From contig NZ_JBHZAH010000009.1 in NCBI RefSeq assembly GCF_042754225.1, positions 19,853 to 83,852 on the forward strand: DNA of 64,000 nt, read 5' to 3'. The position numbers and the translations under genes are program-made. The stretch comes from Rhodococcus_G sp042754225 (GTDB lineage: Bacteria > Actinomycetota > Actinomycetes > Mycobacteriales > Mycobacteriaceae). Below, piece after piece: positions 33,799-46,153 of this stretch. Positions within the stretch are counted from its first letter, which is position 1. Every line of letters starts with the position of its first letter. The notes under the pieces were generated by a model. That model worked only from the letters and a program-made list of their open reading frames with translations. It made no database searches and was not told the origin of the DNA.

Positions 33799-34548
33799 TC
33801 AGCCCGCGACGGCCGCGCCGCGGATCCGGTCGGCCGCGGTGCGCGCCAGACCCGTCAGGACGGCGGGCTCGACGGGCCGCTGCCCGGAGGCGACCACCTG
33901 CAGCACCGTCGAGCCGACGACCGCGACCACCACGTCCGAGGTCATCGTGACCCCGTCGCTGGTGGTGGTCAGCCGGACCGCTGTCGAGGCGTCGCCGACC
34001 GTCGGCTGGTCGACGCCGCCGAGGTTGTAGTCGACCCGCACGCCGTCGGCGTCGGTCCCGCTGTAGGCGGTGCACTGCGTCAGCGTGGACTGGATGCGCG
34101 TGAAGGCCTGCGCCGCACCGTTGTCGGCGTAGCTGGCCGCGTCGGTGTCGACGCTGGTGAAGTCGGGACCGCCGAAGCGGGCCGCCGCGCGGGCGAGCGA
34201 GCCGGGGGACTGGTCGGCCACCTCGGCCAGCACCTGTGCGCACGCCTGGGGCGTGGTGCTCGACTTGTCGGCGCCCGCCGATGTGCTCGCGGGCGGCAGA
34301 CCGAGGTCGCGGACCGGGTCGGGCAGCGCGACGAATCCGGCGGGAAGTTCCGCCGTGGTGAGCAGTGCGGCCTGCAGCCGGTTCGGGTCGCCGATCGGCC
34401 CGGCGTTCGGGGTGGCGGGAGCGGCGACGGTGACCACCGGCGGCAGCGCGGTCGGTTGGGCCTCGCTGCCGCCGCCACAGGCGGTCAGGGTGAGGGTGAG
34501 CGCGGTCAGCGCGACCGATCCGGCTCCCACGCCCCGCATCGAGGTCAC
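33799..34548 (-). CDS. Lipoprotein with putative extracellular sensor-like domain
   Basis: 249 residues from GTG 34548, which overlaps the upstream lipoprotein stop (GTGA); ATG 34539 is an alternative start. The signal peptide ends in LTLTAC (Cys24), so it should be lipid-anchored. The exported part begins with a Pro/Ala/Val linker and the segment NRLQAALLTTAELPAGFVALPDP, with an acidic Cys pair in PQACAQVLAEV and LTQCTAYSG and a final VVVAVVGSTVLQVVASG strand pair. This resembles the PknH-type/DUF5642 extracellular domains of mycobacterial lipoproteins (weak recognition). It is translated with the neighbouring lipoprotein gene and ends against the terminator at 33730. Confidence 0.7.
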   Translation of the reverse strand: MTSMRGVGAGSVALTALTLTLTACGGGSEAQPTALPPVVTVAAPATPNAGPIGDPNRLQAALLTTAELPAGFVALPDPVRDLGLPPASTSAGADKSSTTPQACAQVLAEVADQSPGSLARAAARFGGPDFTSVDTDAASYADNGAAQAFTRIQSTLTQCTAYSGTDADGVRVDYNLGGVDQPTVGDASTAVRLTTTSDGVTMTSDVVVAVVGSTVLQVVASGQRPVEPAVLTGLARTAADRIRGAAVAG

Positions 34549-35528
34549 TGCGTGACCCACTTGACCCGGCTCGAGGTGGCTTGCCGCAACCGGGTGGTGC
34601 TGTTCGGATCGCTGTAGGTCTGTTCGCCACCGACGTCGACGGTGCCGTCGATCGGCAGCGGCGCGTCCAGGTCGAAGACCAAGGTGCCCTTGCCTGCCAT
34701 CACGTAGGTGTCGACGTTGAGGGTGCCGGCCTCGCCGGGCAGGTCCCACACCTTCGAGACCGGGGTCTGATTGACCGAGACGTCGACGGTGAGCCGGTCG
34801 CCGTCGCGCTCGCGGAGCGTCGCGGTGGTCACCTGGTTGAGGGCGATACCGCTGGTCACCTGCTGCTGCACGGTCCACACCGCGCCGACGCCGATCTCGG
34901 TGTCGGGGAACGCGACGGTGCGGTAGACGGATTGGTAGAACGCCTGCTCGACGGCCGAGCGGGCGATGTCCTTGGAGTCGGGCGCGGGGGTGATGCGCAG
35001 CGCGGTCACCGAACCGGACGGTGTGATCGTCATTCCGGCCTTCGACCCGTCCGACGGCTTCAGCGCGTCCTGCAGCCGGGCGTCCGGCGTGGTGAGGGTG
35101 CCGAGCGTCAGATCGACGGAATGCGCGGGATCGTGCTGGCCGCCCCTGACGACCGCGGTCAGCGGCATGCCGAGTTCGGGGGTGGAGAAGTCCTGCTGCG
35201 GCTGGTCGTCGATCTGCTGGTACACCTGCGAGGTCGTCGTCAGCAGGACGTGTTGCTCGACGTCGGTGCTCGGGTGGAACGTGACCCTCTCCCGGGGCTC
35301 GGCGCCGGGATCGAGCACCTGAGTGGTGACCGCGGAGACCGGGACGGTGGTCTCGTTGGAAGCCGAGGCAGCGGTCGTGGTCGGTGCGGAATCGTCGGTG
35401 CCGGCGCAGGCGGTGACGAGGGTGGCGGCGGCGAGCGCCGCGGCGACGAGACCCGTGCGGGCCGTGACGGCGAGCACGGTGCGCGCGGCGACGGGTGAGG
35501 GCACGGACCGATTCGAGAACACTGGCAC
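34545..35528 (-). CDS. Exported lipoprotein of unknown function (DUF6263-like)
   Basis: 327 residues from GTG 35528. A rather long n-region precedes ARTGLVAAALAAATLVTAC with lipobox LVTAC (Cys41), then a Thr/Ser-rich linker. The body has VEQHVLLTTTSQVYQQIDDQPQQ, a beta-rich middle with LTLGTL, RTVAFPDTEIGVGAVWTVQQQVTSGI and LPIDGTVDVGGEQTYSDPN. The pattern is reminiscent of DUF6263 lipoproteins, which I cannot confirm. It is divergent from lspA, the lipoprotein signal peptidase, with only 67 bases between them, so the two lipoprotein genes and the enzyme that processes them may be co-regulated; this is inference. Confidence 0.72.
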   Translation of the reverse strand: MPVFSNRSVPSPVAARTVLAVTARTGLVAAALAAATLVTACAGTDDSAPTTTAASASNETTVPVSAVTTQVLDPGAEPRERVTFHPSTDVEQHVLLTTTSQVYQQIDDQPQQDFSTPELGMPLTAVVRGGQHDPAHSVDLTLGTLTTPDARLQDALKPSDGSKAGMTITPSGSVTALRITPAPDSKDIARSAVEQAFYQSVYRTVAFPDTEIGVGAVWTVQQQVTSGIALNQVTTATLRERDGDRLTVDVSVNQTPVSKVWDLPGEAGTLNVDTYVMAGKGTLVFDLDAPLPIDGTVDVGGEQTYSDPNSTTRLRQATSSRVKWVTQ

Positions 35529-35595
35529 CCGACCAGGTTAGCCACGGCTCGGGTGGGCTGCGGTCGACGACGCCGCGATAAGGGATGATGGCGGT

Positions 35596-36216
35596 GTGAG
35601 TGAAGCGGAGAAAGCCGAGAAGTTCGCACCGAAGGAGGTGTCCGGCACTGCACCGCTGCGGATGCGACTGCTGATCGCGATCGCCGTGGTGGTCCTCGGA
35701 CTGGACCTGGCCACCAAGATCGCGGTGGTTCGGTTCGTCGAACCGGGCAAGCCGATCCGGATCGTCGGCGACGTCGTCACCTTGAACCTGATTCGCAATC
35801 CCGGCGCCGCGTTCTCGATGGCGACAGGCATGACCTGGCTGCTGACGCTGGTCGCGATCGGTGTGGTGATCGGTGTGATCAAGATCGGTCGCACGCTGCG
35901 TTCGCCGTGGTGGGCGCTCGGTCTCGGGCTCGTCCTCGGCGGCGCGCTGGGTAATCTGATCGACCGCATCTTCCGGGCCCCCGGTCCGCTGCAGGGGCAC
36001 GTCGTCGATTTCGTGTCGGTGGGCTGGTGGCCGGTGTTCAACGTCGCCGACTCGGCGATCGTGTGCGGAGCGGTGTTGCTGGTCGCGCTGACGTTGTTCG
36101 GCTTCAACCCCGACGGCACGCGCGGCACCGAGCCGGATCCCGACGACAGCGCCGACACGAACACGGCACCCGACACCACCACCAGCAGCGACACGAACAC
36201 CGAGGAGAACTCCTGA
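35596..36216 (+). CDS. lspA: Lipoprotein signal peptidase LspA (signal peptidase II)
   Basis: 206 residues from GTG 35596. LspA cleaves prolipoprotein signal peptides after lipidation of the cysteine. Four transmembrane helices are visible; the catalytic aspartates are Asp123 in ALGNLIDRIF and Asp152 in VFNVADSAIV, and the conserved NPGAAFSMA (68-76) is present. The C-terminal 40 residues are a Thr/Asp-rich hydrophilic tail (PDPDDSADTNTAPDTTTSSD), longer than in enteric LspA. Its substrates here probably include the three neighbouring lipoproteins and LppM. The stop overlaps the RluD-type gene by one base. Confidence 0.96.
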   Translation: MSEAEKAEKFAPKEVSGTAPLRMRLLIAIAVVVLGLDLATKIAVVRFVEPGKPIRIVGDVVTLNLIRNPGAAFSMATGMTWLLTLVAIGVVIGVIKIGRTLRSPWWALGLGLVLGGALGNLIDRIFRAPGPLQGHVVDFVSVGWWPVFNVADSAIVCGAVLLVALTLFGFNPDGTRGTEPDPDDSADTNTAPDTTTSSDTNTEENS

Positions 36217-37142
36217 TGCGCGAGACACGGTCGATGCCGGTGCCGGACGGGCTCGAGGGCATGCGGGTCGACGCCGGACTGGCGCGCCTGCTCGGACTGT
36301 CCCGGACCGCGGTCGCCTCGCTCACCGACGAGGGCGCCGTCCTGATCGACGGGACCGCGGTCGGCAAGTCCGATCGGCTGCCGTCCGGTGCGTGGCTCGA
36401 GGTCGAACTGCCGGAACCGGCCAGGCCGCTGACGGTCGAGGCGCAGCCGGTCGAGGGGATGGACATCCTCTACGCCGACGACGACATCGTCGCCGTCGAC
36501 AAGCCGGTGGGCGTGGCGGCGCACGCCAGCGTCGGCTGGACCGGACCGACCGTCGTCGGCGGACTGGCCGCCGCCGGGTACCGCATCTCCACCTCGGGCG
36601 CCCACGAGCGGCAGGGCATCGTGCACCGACTCGACGTCGGCACCTCCGGCGTGATGGTCGTCGCGACCAGCGAGCGGGCGTACACCGTGCTGAAGCGGGC
36701 GTTCAAGCAGCGCACGATCGACAAGCGCTATCACGCCCTGGTCCAGGGTCACCCCGACCCGAGCAGCGGCACCATCGACGCGCCGATCGGCCGGCATCGC
36801 AGCAACGACTGGAAGTTCGCCGTCACCGCCGACGGCAAGCCGTCCATCACGCACTACGACACGGTGGAGGCCTTCCAGGCGGCGAGCCTGCTCGACATCC
36901 ACCTCGAGACCGGTCGTACCCACCAGATCCGGGTGCACTTTGCCGCCCTGCGCCACCCCTGCTGCGGTGACCTGACCTACGGCGCCGACCCCCGCCTCGC
37001 GGAACGCCTCGGTCTGGAACGGCAGTGGCTGCACGCCCGCTCGCTCGGATTCGCGCATCCCGCGGACGGCCGCTGGATCGAGATCACCAGCGAGTACCCG
37101 AAGGACCTGCAACACGCGCTCGAGGTTCTGCGGGGTGCGTGA
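36216..37142 (+). CDS. RluA/RluD family 23S rRNA pseudouridine synthase
   Basis: 308 residues from ATG 36216, with CGAGGAG nine bases upstream. An N-terminal S4-like RNA-binding domain (GMRVDAGLARLLGLSRTAVASLTDEGAVLIDGTAV, about 15-50) precedes the catalytic domain. The catalytic aspartate is Asp140 in VHRLDVGTSGVMVV; VDKPVGVAAH, RYHALVQGHP, ETGRTHQIRVHFAAL and LHARSLGF are present. The domain order and place after lspA match RluD, which modifies helix 69 of 23S rRNA, and the mycobacterial gene after lspA. The exact target site cannot be read from the sequence. The next gene starts eight bases before its stop. Confidence 0.94.
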   Translation: MRETRSMPVPDGLEGMRVDAGLARLLGLSRTAVASLTDEGAVLIDGTAVGKSDRLPSGAWLEVELPEPARPLTVEAQPVEGMDILYADDDIVAVDKPVGVAAHASVGWTGPTVVGGLAAAGYRISTSGAHERQGIVHRLDVGTSGVMVVATSERAYTVLKRAFKQRTIDKRYHALVQGHPDPSSGTIDAPIGRHRSNDWKFAVTADGKPSITHYDTVEAFQAASLLDIHLETGRTHQIRVHFAALRHPCCGDLTYGADPRLAERLGLERQWLHARSLGFAHPADGRWIEITSEYPKDLQHALEVLRGA

Positions 37143-37824
37143 TGGCGACCTGGTCGCTGCGCAGGCTCCGCTCCGGGCAGGCGTGGCGACGACCGTCGCC
37201 TGCGCCGTCGCCCTGGTCGTGCTCGTCCTCCTGCTGGGCGTGCTCACGCCGCCCCGACCGTCGTCCATCGCGACCGACCGGCTCGGCCCGGACTCGGGTG
37301 AGCCGGTCGCCGACTACCTGGACCGCGCCCGCACGAGCCTCGCCGACCTGGACGGCGCGAGCCAGCGGTGGGCGCTGGTCTCGTTCGATCCGGAGCAGAC
37401 CGCGGCGCAGGCCTACCGGACCGCCGGCGGCGTGCGGGTCTCCCAGGTCCTGTTCCGGGTGCCGCTCGACCGGGTCCAGACGCAGCTGATCGTCGTCGAC
37501 GTCGCCGGCGAGGAGTCGGTCCTGCGGGCACCGGCGGTCGCGGCGGGCCGACTGTCCGGCAGCACCGGCGAGTGGGATCGGCAGGGCCGCGTCGACGCGG
37601 TGTCGGCGTCGCGGCTGGCACAGGACTGCCCGTGTGTGGTGGGGCTGACCGTGCGCGGCGACCCGGACCGGTTGCGGGAACTGGCCGCGGCGCCCGGGGT
37701 GCGGGCGGTCGAGGCACTGCCTGCGGACGCCGTGTTCGGCCGGTTCGCGGTCAACCCGCTGCTGCCCGAGCAGACGCAGGCGGCGTCGCCCGGCCCCGAC
37801 GACGGCGAGGTGCCCGCGCGATGA
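37135..37824 (+). CDS. Single-pass membrane protein of unknown function
   Basis: 229 residues from GTG 37135, overlapping the pseudouridine synthase gene by eight bases. One transmembrane helix (about 16-38) is followed by an exported domain with LDRARTSLADLDGASQRWALVSFDPEQTAAQAYRTAGGVRVSQVLFRVPLDRVQTQLIVVDV and a Cys pair DCPC (about 170-173), ending in FGRFAVNPLLPEQT. Paired cysteines in an exported context could form a disulfide. I do not recognise the family. The gene is squeezed between rluD-type and rarD-type genes with overlaps at both ends, so it belongs to the lspA operon. Anything more specific would be guesswork. Confidence 0.75.
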   Translation: MRDGDLVAAQAPLRAGVATTVACAVALVVLVLLLGVLTPPRPSSIATDRLGPDSGEPVADYLDRARTSLADLDGASQRWALVSFDPEQTAAQAYRTAGGVRVSQVLFRVPLDRVQTQLIVVDVAGEESVLRAPAVAAGRLSGSTGEWDRQGRVDAVSASRLAQDCPCVVGLTVRGDPDRLRELAAAPGVRAVEALPADAVFGRFAVNPLLPEQTQAASPGPDDGEVPAR

Positions 37825-38750
37825 GCGCCGACGCGTCGCGCTCGGCTCGGCGGTCCGACACCGAGATCGGCGTCGCCGCCGGGGTGGGCGCCCACCTGAT
37901 GTGGGGAATGTTCCCGATCTTCTTCGGCCTGCTCGCCCCGGCCGGTCCGGTCGAGATCCTCGCGCACCGGATGCTGTGGACGCTGGTGCTGATGCTCGCG
38001 GTCGGCCTCGTCACCCGCCGGATCGTCCGGTTGCGGTCGTTGACGCCGCGCTCGATGCTGCTGGTCGCCGCGGCGGCGGCGGCGATCTCCCTCAACTGGG
38101 GCGTCTACATCTACGGCGTCACCTCGGGCCGGGTCGTCGAGACCGCGCTCGGCTACTTCGTCAACCCGCTCGTCAGCGTGCTCCTCGGCGTGGTGATCTT
38201 CCGGGAGCGGGTCAACCGCTGGCAGGCGGGGGCGCTGGGCCTGGCCGCGGTCGCGGTGCTGGTGCTCACCGTCGACTACGGACACCCGCCGTACATTGCG
38301 CTGACGCTGGCGCTGTCCTTCGGTGCGTACGGGCTCATCAAGAAGGTGGTCCCGCTCGATCCGGTCACCAGCCTCACCGCCGAGGGACTGGTCACCGCCC
38401 CGTTCGCGATCGGGTACCTGGGATTTCTCGCCGTGACCGGGACCGGTACGTTCGTCGGCCATGGCGCCGGACACGCCCTGCTGCTGATGACCGCAGGCGT
38501 GGTGACCGCGGCGCCGCTGCTGCTGTTCGGCGCCGCGGCCCAACGGGTGCCGCTGGTCACGCTGGGGATCATCCAGTACCTGACGCCGTCCCTGCAGATG
38601 GCGTGGGGCGTGGCGGTGCTGCACGAGGACATGCCCGCGTCGCGCTGGATCGGGTTCGCGTTGATCTGGCTGGCGCTGCTCGTCTTCACCGTCGATGCGG
38701 TGCGGCGCGTGCGCACCGCCCGCCGTGGGGTGCTCGAGCCGGTGCCGTGA
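37821..38750 (+). CDS. rarD: RarD-type EamA transporter
   Basis: 309 residues from ATG 37821, overlapping the previous gene (ATGA). Ten predicted membrane helices form two EamA repeats; the RarD signature GVGAHLMWGMFPIFFGLL, EILAHRMLWTLVLML, NWGVYIYGVTSGRVVETALGYFVNPLVSVLLGVV, and IQYLTPSLQMAWGVAVLHE are present. RarD proteins are presumed permeases of the drug/metabolite transporter superfamily; the substrate is not known (chloramphenicol sensitivity was the original phenotype in the named family). It closes the lspA operon and converges with the hydrolase gene with only four bases between. Confidence 0.92.
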   Translation: MSADASRSARRSDTEIGVAAGVGAHLMWGMFPIFFGLLAPAGPVEILAHRMLWTLVLMLAVGLVTRRIVRLRSLTPRSMLLVAAAAAAISLNWGVYIYGVTSGRVVETALGYFVNPLVSVLLGVVIFRERVNRWQAGALGLAAVAVLVLTVDYGHPPYIALTLALSFGAYGLIKKVVPLDPVTSLTAEGLVTAPFAIGYLGFLAVTGTGTFVGHGAGHALLLMTAGVVTAAPLLLFGAAAQRVPLVTLGIIQYLTPSLQMAWGVAVLHEDMPASRWIGFALIWLALLVFTVDAVRRVRTARRGVLEPVP

Positions 38751-38754
38751 GGCG

Positions 38755-39762
38755 TCAGCTGGTGCGCTCCCGCAGGAACGCCACGGTCCGGTCGAGTGCT
38801 CGCAGGCCGTCCTCGTTGTCGAGGTTGAACTGGTACTCGTGCGGCAACGCCGGCTCGTGGTCCTCGGGATAGAACAGTGTCGTCACCGCAACGTCGAGTC
38901 CGGCGAGCTTCTCGGCGAGCGGCTTGGACTGCGTGTTCGTCAGCGGGTCGGCGTTGCCGCCGCTGAGGTAGGTCGGCGGGAACCGGTTCGTGACGTGCCC
39001 GAGCGTGGACATCTGGTTTGCGGGAGTCGAGCCGGCGTAGTCGCGCAGGCCCGTGTACGCCCACATCGACCGGTCGACGCCCCAGCCGATGATCCCGGGG
39101 CCGCCCGTCATCCGGCTCACGTCGTAGATGCCGCAGTTCAGCACCACGCCGCGCAGCTGATCGGGCTGGAGTGCCGGGGTGATGCCGAGTTCGCCGGCGT
39201 AGTCCGGGCTGGTGACGACGGTGGCCAGCTGGCTCGACAGCTGGGCGCCCGCGGAGTCGCCGGCGAGCACGATTCGCGCGGGGTCGACGTGCAGCCGGTC
39301 GGCATTCGCGAGGACGTACGCGTGCGCGTCGTTGATCTGGTGAACGGCGGTCGGGTAGACATGTTCCGGCCCGAGCGAGTAGTCGAGCGAGATCACCGTG
39401 AAGCCCTGCGCGGCGAGCAACTGGTAGTAGGGCGCGTAGTCGGTCTTGTCTCCCGAGATCCAGGCGCCGCCGTGGGTCCAGATCACGGTCGGTAGGGCGC
39501 CCGCGGTCCCGGCGGGGAAGTAGGTGTCGAGGAAGGCGTCGTCGTCGCCGGGCCGGTACTGCTGATCGGTGACCGACTCGACGGCCTCGGGCGCGTGCTC
39601 GGCCAGTGCGTCGGTGGTCTTTCCCGCGTCCCGGTCGAACACCGCGCGCACGACCAGGGCGCCCGGTCGAGGGCTGAGCGTGAAGGCGAGCACCACGGCG
39701 AGGACGAGGGCGGTGAGCAGCCCGAGCGACCACAGCAACCGGCGGCCGGAGATGATTCGCAT
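38755..39762 (-). CDS. Membrane-anchored alpha/beta hydrolase (HSL-type lipase/esterase)
   Basis: 335 residues from ATG 39762; the longer frame upstream is not supported. A signal anchor (about 8-29) precedes an alpha/beta hydrolase with oxyanion motif HGGAW (97-101), nucleophile Ser170 in GDSAG (168-172), acid near SGGNADPLTN and base in YPEDHEPALPHEYQF. The hormone-sensitive lipase/acetyl-hydrolase pattern, plus export, suggests an ester substrate outside the membrane such as an acyl lipid. Catalytic residues are all present. It is transcribed divergently from dnaE1; the gap of 166 bases contains TACACT (39862-39867), a candidate -10 for dnaE1. Confidence 0.9.
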   Translation of the reverse strand: MRIISGRRLLWSLGLLTALVLAVVLAFTLSPRPGALVVRAVFDRDAGKTTDALAEHAPEAVESVTDQQYRPGDDDAFLDTYFPAGTAGALPTVIWTHGGAWISGDKTDYAPYYQLLAAQGFTVISLDYSLGPEHVYPTAVHQINDAHAYVLANADRLHVDPARIVLAGDSAGAQLSSQLATVVTSPDYAGELGITPALQPDQLRGVVLNCGIYDVSRMTGGPGIIGWGVDRSMWAYTGLRDYAGSTPANQMSTLGHVTNRFPPTYLSGGNADPLTNTQSKPLAEKLAGLDVAVTTLFYPEDHEPALPHEYQFNLDNEDGLRALDRTVAFLRERTS

Positions 39763-39928
39763 CGGCCGAGTATCGCGCACCGCTTCGGCGGTGCCGGGCA
39801 TACCACGCGCTGGTTCGCGCACACAGCGGCGCGCGTGCCCGAGGCTGTCGGAGCGACCGCCTACACTCGGGGCACCCCAGTCCTCCCCGGTCGACGCGAC
39901 CGGTGACACCGAGCACGGAGAGGCGCGC

Positions 39929-43468
<3,540 letters not shown>

Positions 43469-43481
43469 CTCGGGCGCCCGA

Positions 43482-43724
43482 TCAGTCGGAGCGGCCGGCC
43501 CAGTACAGGCGGCGTGCCCACCACACGACGACTGTCGCGGCCGCGGCCGCGAGGACCGCGGGCTGCAGCGTCTGCGCGACGACGAGCACCACCAGGAAGG
43601 TCAGCAGCCCGACGGCCAGTGCCTCGAGCTTGTACAGCGGCCAGCGCGTGCCGGCGATCTCGACGCTCGCGCCGGGCCGCGTGGTGCCGCGGTGCGGCGC
43701 GGGGGAGTATCCGGCGGTGGTCAT
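43482..43724 (-). CDS. Small membrane protein
   Basis: 80 residues from ATG 43724. A hydrophilic N-terminus (PAPHRGTTRPGASVEIAGTRWPLYKLEALAVG) is followed by two hydrophobic segments (about 36-53 and 56-70) and a short aromatic basic tail (WWARRLYWAGRSD). Position next to dnaE1, convergent with it by a 13-base gap, resembles small membrane genes in other actinobacteria. I recognise no family. The codon bias is consistent with the neighbours. Confidence 0.6.
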   Translation of the reverse strand: MTTAGYSPAPHRGTTRPGASVEIAGTRWPLYKLEALAVGLLTFLVVLVVAQTLQPAVLAAAAATVVVWWARRLYWAGRSD

Positions 43725-43836
43725 CAATTCAGGCTACAAGCAGATTCGATTTCGGTCCACCGAACAATTGTCTTCCGGGTGGCTGGATCGGGGTGTCGGG
43801 CTGCGCGCGTCGGCCGCCTGGTGTTGACTGGCGAAC

Positions 43837-44271
43837 ATGCCTCTCACCGGTGAGTACGAACCGAGCCCGAGTGCCTGGGCCGCCGATCAGGTCGATCTCT
43901 ACGAGCGCTCCGGGGGTACGGAGGGGACGGTGATGCAGGGCAGGCCCGTCGTCATCCTCACGACCACGGGTGCCAAGTCGGGCAAGCTCCGCAAGTCCCC
44001 GCTGATGCGCGTCGAGCACGGAGGCGAGTACGCCGTCGTGGCCTCGCTCGGTGGCGCGCCGAAGAACCCGGTCTGGTACTACAACGTCGTCGCCGACCCG
44101 CACGTCGAACTGCAGGACGGCCCGGTCAAGCAGGACATGACCGCGCGCGAGGTGACGGGCGAGGAGAAGGCCGTGTGGTGGAAGCGTGCCGTCGAGGCCT
44201 GGCCGGACTACGCGAACTATCAGCTCAAGACGGACCGTCAGATCCCGGTGTTCGTGCTCACCCCGCAGTAG
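43837..44271 (+). CDS. F420-dependent (Ddn-type) deazaflavin nitroreductase family protein
   Basis: 144 residues from ATG 43837. The split-barrel Ddn fold signature is clear: PVVILTTTGAKSGKLRKSPLMRVEHGGEYAVVASLGGAPKNPVWYYNVVADPHVELQDG, which carries the F420 phosphate-binding residues. Coenzyme F420 is made by actinobacteria of this kind; members reduce quinones, and some activate nitroimidazole drugs. The substrate here is unknown. The gene lies between dnaE1 and the PoxB-type enzyme and has no strong ribosome binding site. Confidence 0.9.
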   Translation: MPLTGEYEPSPSAWAADQVDLYERSGGTEGTVMQGRPVVILTTTGAKSGKLRKSPLMRVEHGGEYAVVASLGGAPKNPVWYYNVVADPHVELQDGPVKQDMTAREVTGEEKAVWWKRAVEAWPDYANYQLKTDRQIPVFVLTPQ

Positions 44272-44325
44272 CCCGGTAGCTTCAGCCCCCGTCGGCGGGC
44301 GGTCCGCGCCCGGAAGGAAATCTCC

Positions 44326-46101
44326 ATGGCTGCGAAAACCGTTGCGGAACAACTTGTTTCCCAGCTCGTCGACGCGGGTGTGCGACGAATCTACGGGATC
44401 GTCGGGGACAGCCTCAACCCGGTGGTCGACGCGGTCCGTAAGTCCGGCGGCGCCGCGGACGGCGGCATCGACTGGATCCACGTCAGGCACGAGGAGGCCG
44501 CCGCCTTCGCGGCGGCCGCCGACGCGCAGCTCACCGGCGAACTCGCGGTGTGTGCCGGCTCCTGCGGTCCCGGCAACCTGCACCTGATCAACGGACTCTA
44601 CGACGCGAACCGCTCGGGTGCGCCAGTGCTGGCGATCGCCTCGCACATCCCGAGCGCCCAGATCGGCAGCGGATACTTCCAGGAGACCCATCCCGACCGG
44701 CTGTTCGTCGAGTGTGCCCGGTACACGGAGCTGATCGGCACCGCCGAACAGGCGCCACGGGTGGTGCACACGGCGATGCAGCACGCGATCGGACTCTCCG
44801 GTGTCGCGGTGATCATCCTGCCCGGCGACGTCGCGGACTGCCCGGCCGAGGGCGCCGCGCCGGCGTTGGTGCGCACCGGATCGCCCGCGGTCGTGCCGGC
44901 CGAACGGGACGTCCGCGCGCTCGCGGACGCCGTCAACTCCGCCGAGCGGGTCGCGATCTTTGCCGGCGCCGGGGTGCGCGGCGCCCGCGACGAGCTGATC
45001 GTGCTCGCGGAGACGATCGGCGCCCCGATCGGGCACACCCTGCGCGGCAAGGAGTGGATCCAGTACGACAACCCGTTCGACGTCGGGATGACCGGCCTGC
45101 TCGGCTACGGGGCCGCGCACGACGGAATGCAGGACGCGGACCTGCTGCTGCTGGTCGGCACGGACTTCCCCTACGACCAGTTCCTTCCCGCCGACGTGCC
45201 CACCGCGCAAATCGACGTGGCGCCCGAGAAGCTCGGCAGGAGAACCAGTCTCGACGTGGCCGTGCACGGTGACACGCTGAGCACCTTGCGGGCGCTCGCG
45301 CCCCTGGTCCACCGCAAACCTGATCGAGCCTTCCTGGACAGCCAGCTGGCCCGGCACCGCACCCTGATGGAGAAGGTGGTCGGCGCCTACACCACCCCGG
45401 TCAAGCAGCGCACCCCCATCCACCCCGAGTACGCGGCGTCCATCCTCGACGACCTCGCCGCCGACGACGCCGTCTTCACCGCGGACACCGGGATGTGCAA
45501 CGTGTGGACCGCGCGCTACCTGAACCCGAACGGATCACGCCGATTCCTCTCCTCGGCGCTGCACGGGTCGATGGCGAACGCGCTGCCGCACGCGATCGGT
45601 GCCCAGATCGCGTGCCCGGGCCGGCAGGTGGTTTCGGTGTCCGGCGACGGCGGGCTGTCGATGCTGCTGGGTGAGTTGGTCACCGTCGCGGCCTACCGGC
45701 TGCCGGTCAAGATCGTGGTGTTCGACAACTCGACCCTGGGCATGGTCAAGCTCGAGATGCTCGTCGACGGCCTGCCCGATTTCGGGGTGGACGTGCCCGC
45801 GGTCGACTACGCCGCCGTCGCCGCGGCGCTCGGGATCTTCTCGCGCCGGGTCGAGGATCCCGCCGACATCGAGTCCGGGCTGCGGGCGGCGTTCGACCAC
45901 GACGGTCCCGCGCTGGTGGACCTGGTGACCGACCCGATGGCACTGTCGCTGCCGCCGACGATCACCGGTGGTCAGGTGAAGGGATTCGCCCTCGCGATGT
46001 CGCGGATGGTGATGAACGGCGGGGCGGGAGAGGCGGTGAAGATGGCGAAGTCGAACCTGCGCAACATTCCGCGGCCGTCGCAATTCGACCCGCGCGGGTG
46101 A
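44326..46101 (+). CDS. poxB: Thiamine-diphosphate enzyme, pyruvate dehydrogenase (quinone) PoxB type
   Basis: 591 residues from ATG 44326, with GGAAGGA upstream. The three domains of ThDP enzymes are visible: pyrimidine-binding (YGIVGDSLNPVVDAV, WIHVRHEEAAAFAAAADAQL with the catalytic Glu56), a central Rossmann domain (ADAVNSAERVAIFAGAGVRGARDELIVLAE), and the pyrophosphate-binding domain with GDGG at 440-443 and the metal-ligand Asn in FDNSTLGM. PoxB oxidises pyruvate to acetate and CO2 while passing electrons to menaquinone. The C-terminus (VKGFALAMSRMVMNGGAGEAVKMAKSN) has the lipid-binding region typical of the quinone-linked type. An acetolactate synthase role is unlikely given this tail. 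Confidence in the family is high; the electron acceptor is inferred. Confidence 0.88.
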   Translation: MAAKTVAEQLVSQLVDAGVRRIYGIVGDSLNPVVDAVRKSGGAADGGIDWIHVRHEEAAAFAAAADAQLTGELAVCAGSCGPGNLHLINGLYDANRSGAPVLAIASHIPSAQIGSGYFQETHPDRLFVECARYTELIGTAEQAPRVVHTAMQHAIGLSGVAVIILPGDVADCPAEGAAPALVRTGSPAVVPAERDVRALADAVNSAERVAIFAGAGVRGARDELIVLAETIGAPIGHTLRGKEWIQYDNPFDVGMTGLLGYGAAHDGMQDADLLLLVGTDFPYDQFLPADVPTAQIDVAPEKLGRRTSLDVAVHGDTLSTLRALAPLVHRKPDRAFLDSQLARHRTLMEKVVGAYTTPVKQRTPIHPEYAASILDDLAADDAVFTADTGMCNVWTARYLNPNGSRRFLSSALHGSMANALPHAIGAQIACPGRQVVSVSGDGGLSMLLGELVTVAAYRLPVKIVVFDNSTLGMVKLEMLVDGLPDFGVDVPAVDYAAVAAALGIFSRRVEDPADIESGLRAAFDHDGPALVDLVTDPMALSLPPTITGGQVKGFALAMSRMVMNGGAGEAVKMAKSNLRNIPRPSQFDPRG

Positions 46102-46153
46102 GCGGTGCGGGGCGATTCGCCGCGCCGACCCGTCGAGTGGCAGCATTACGGGG

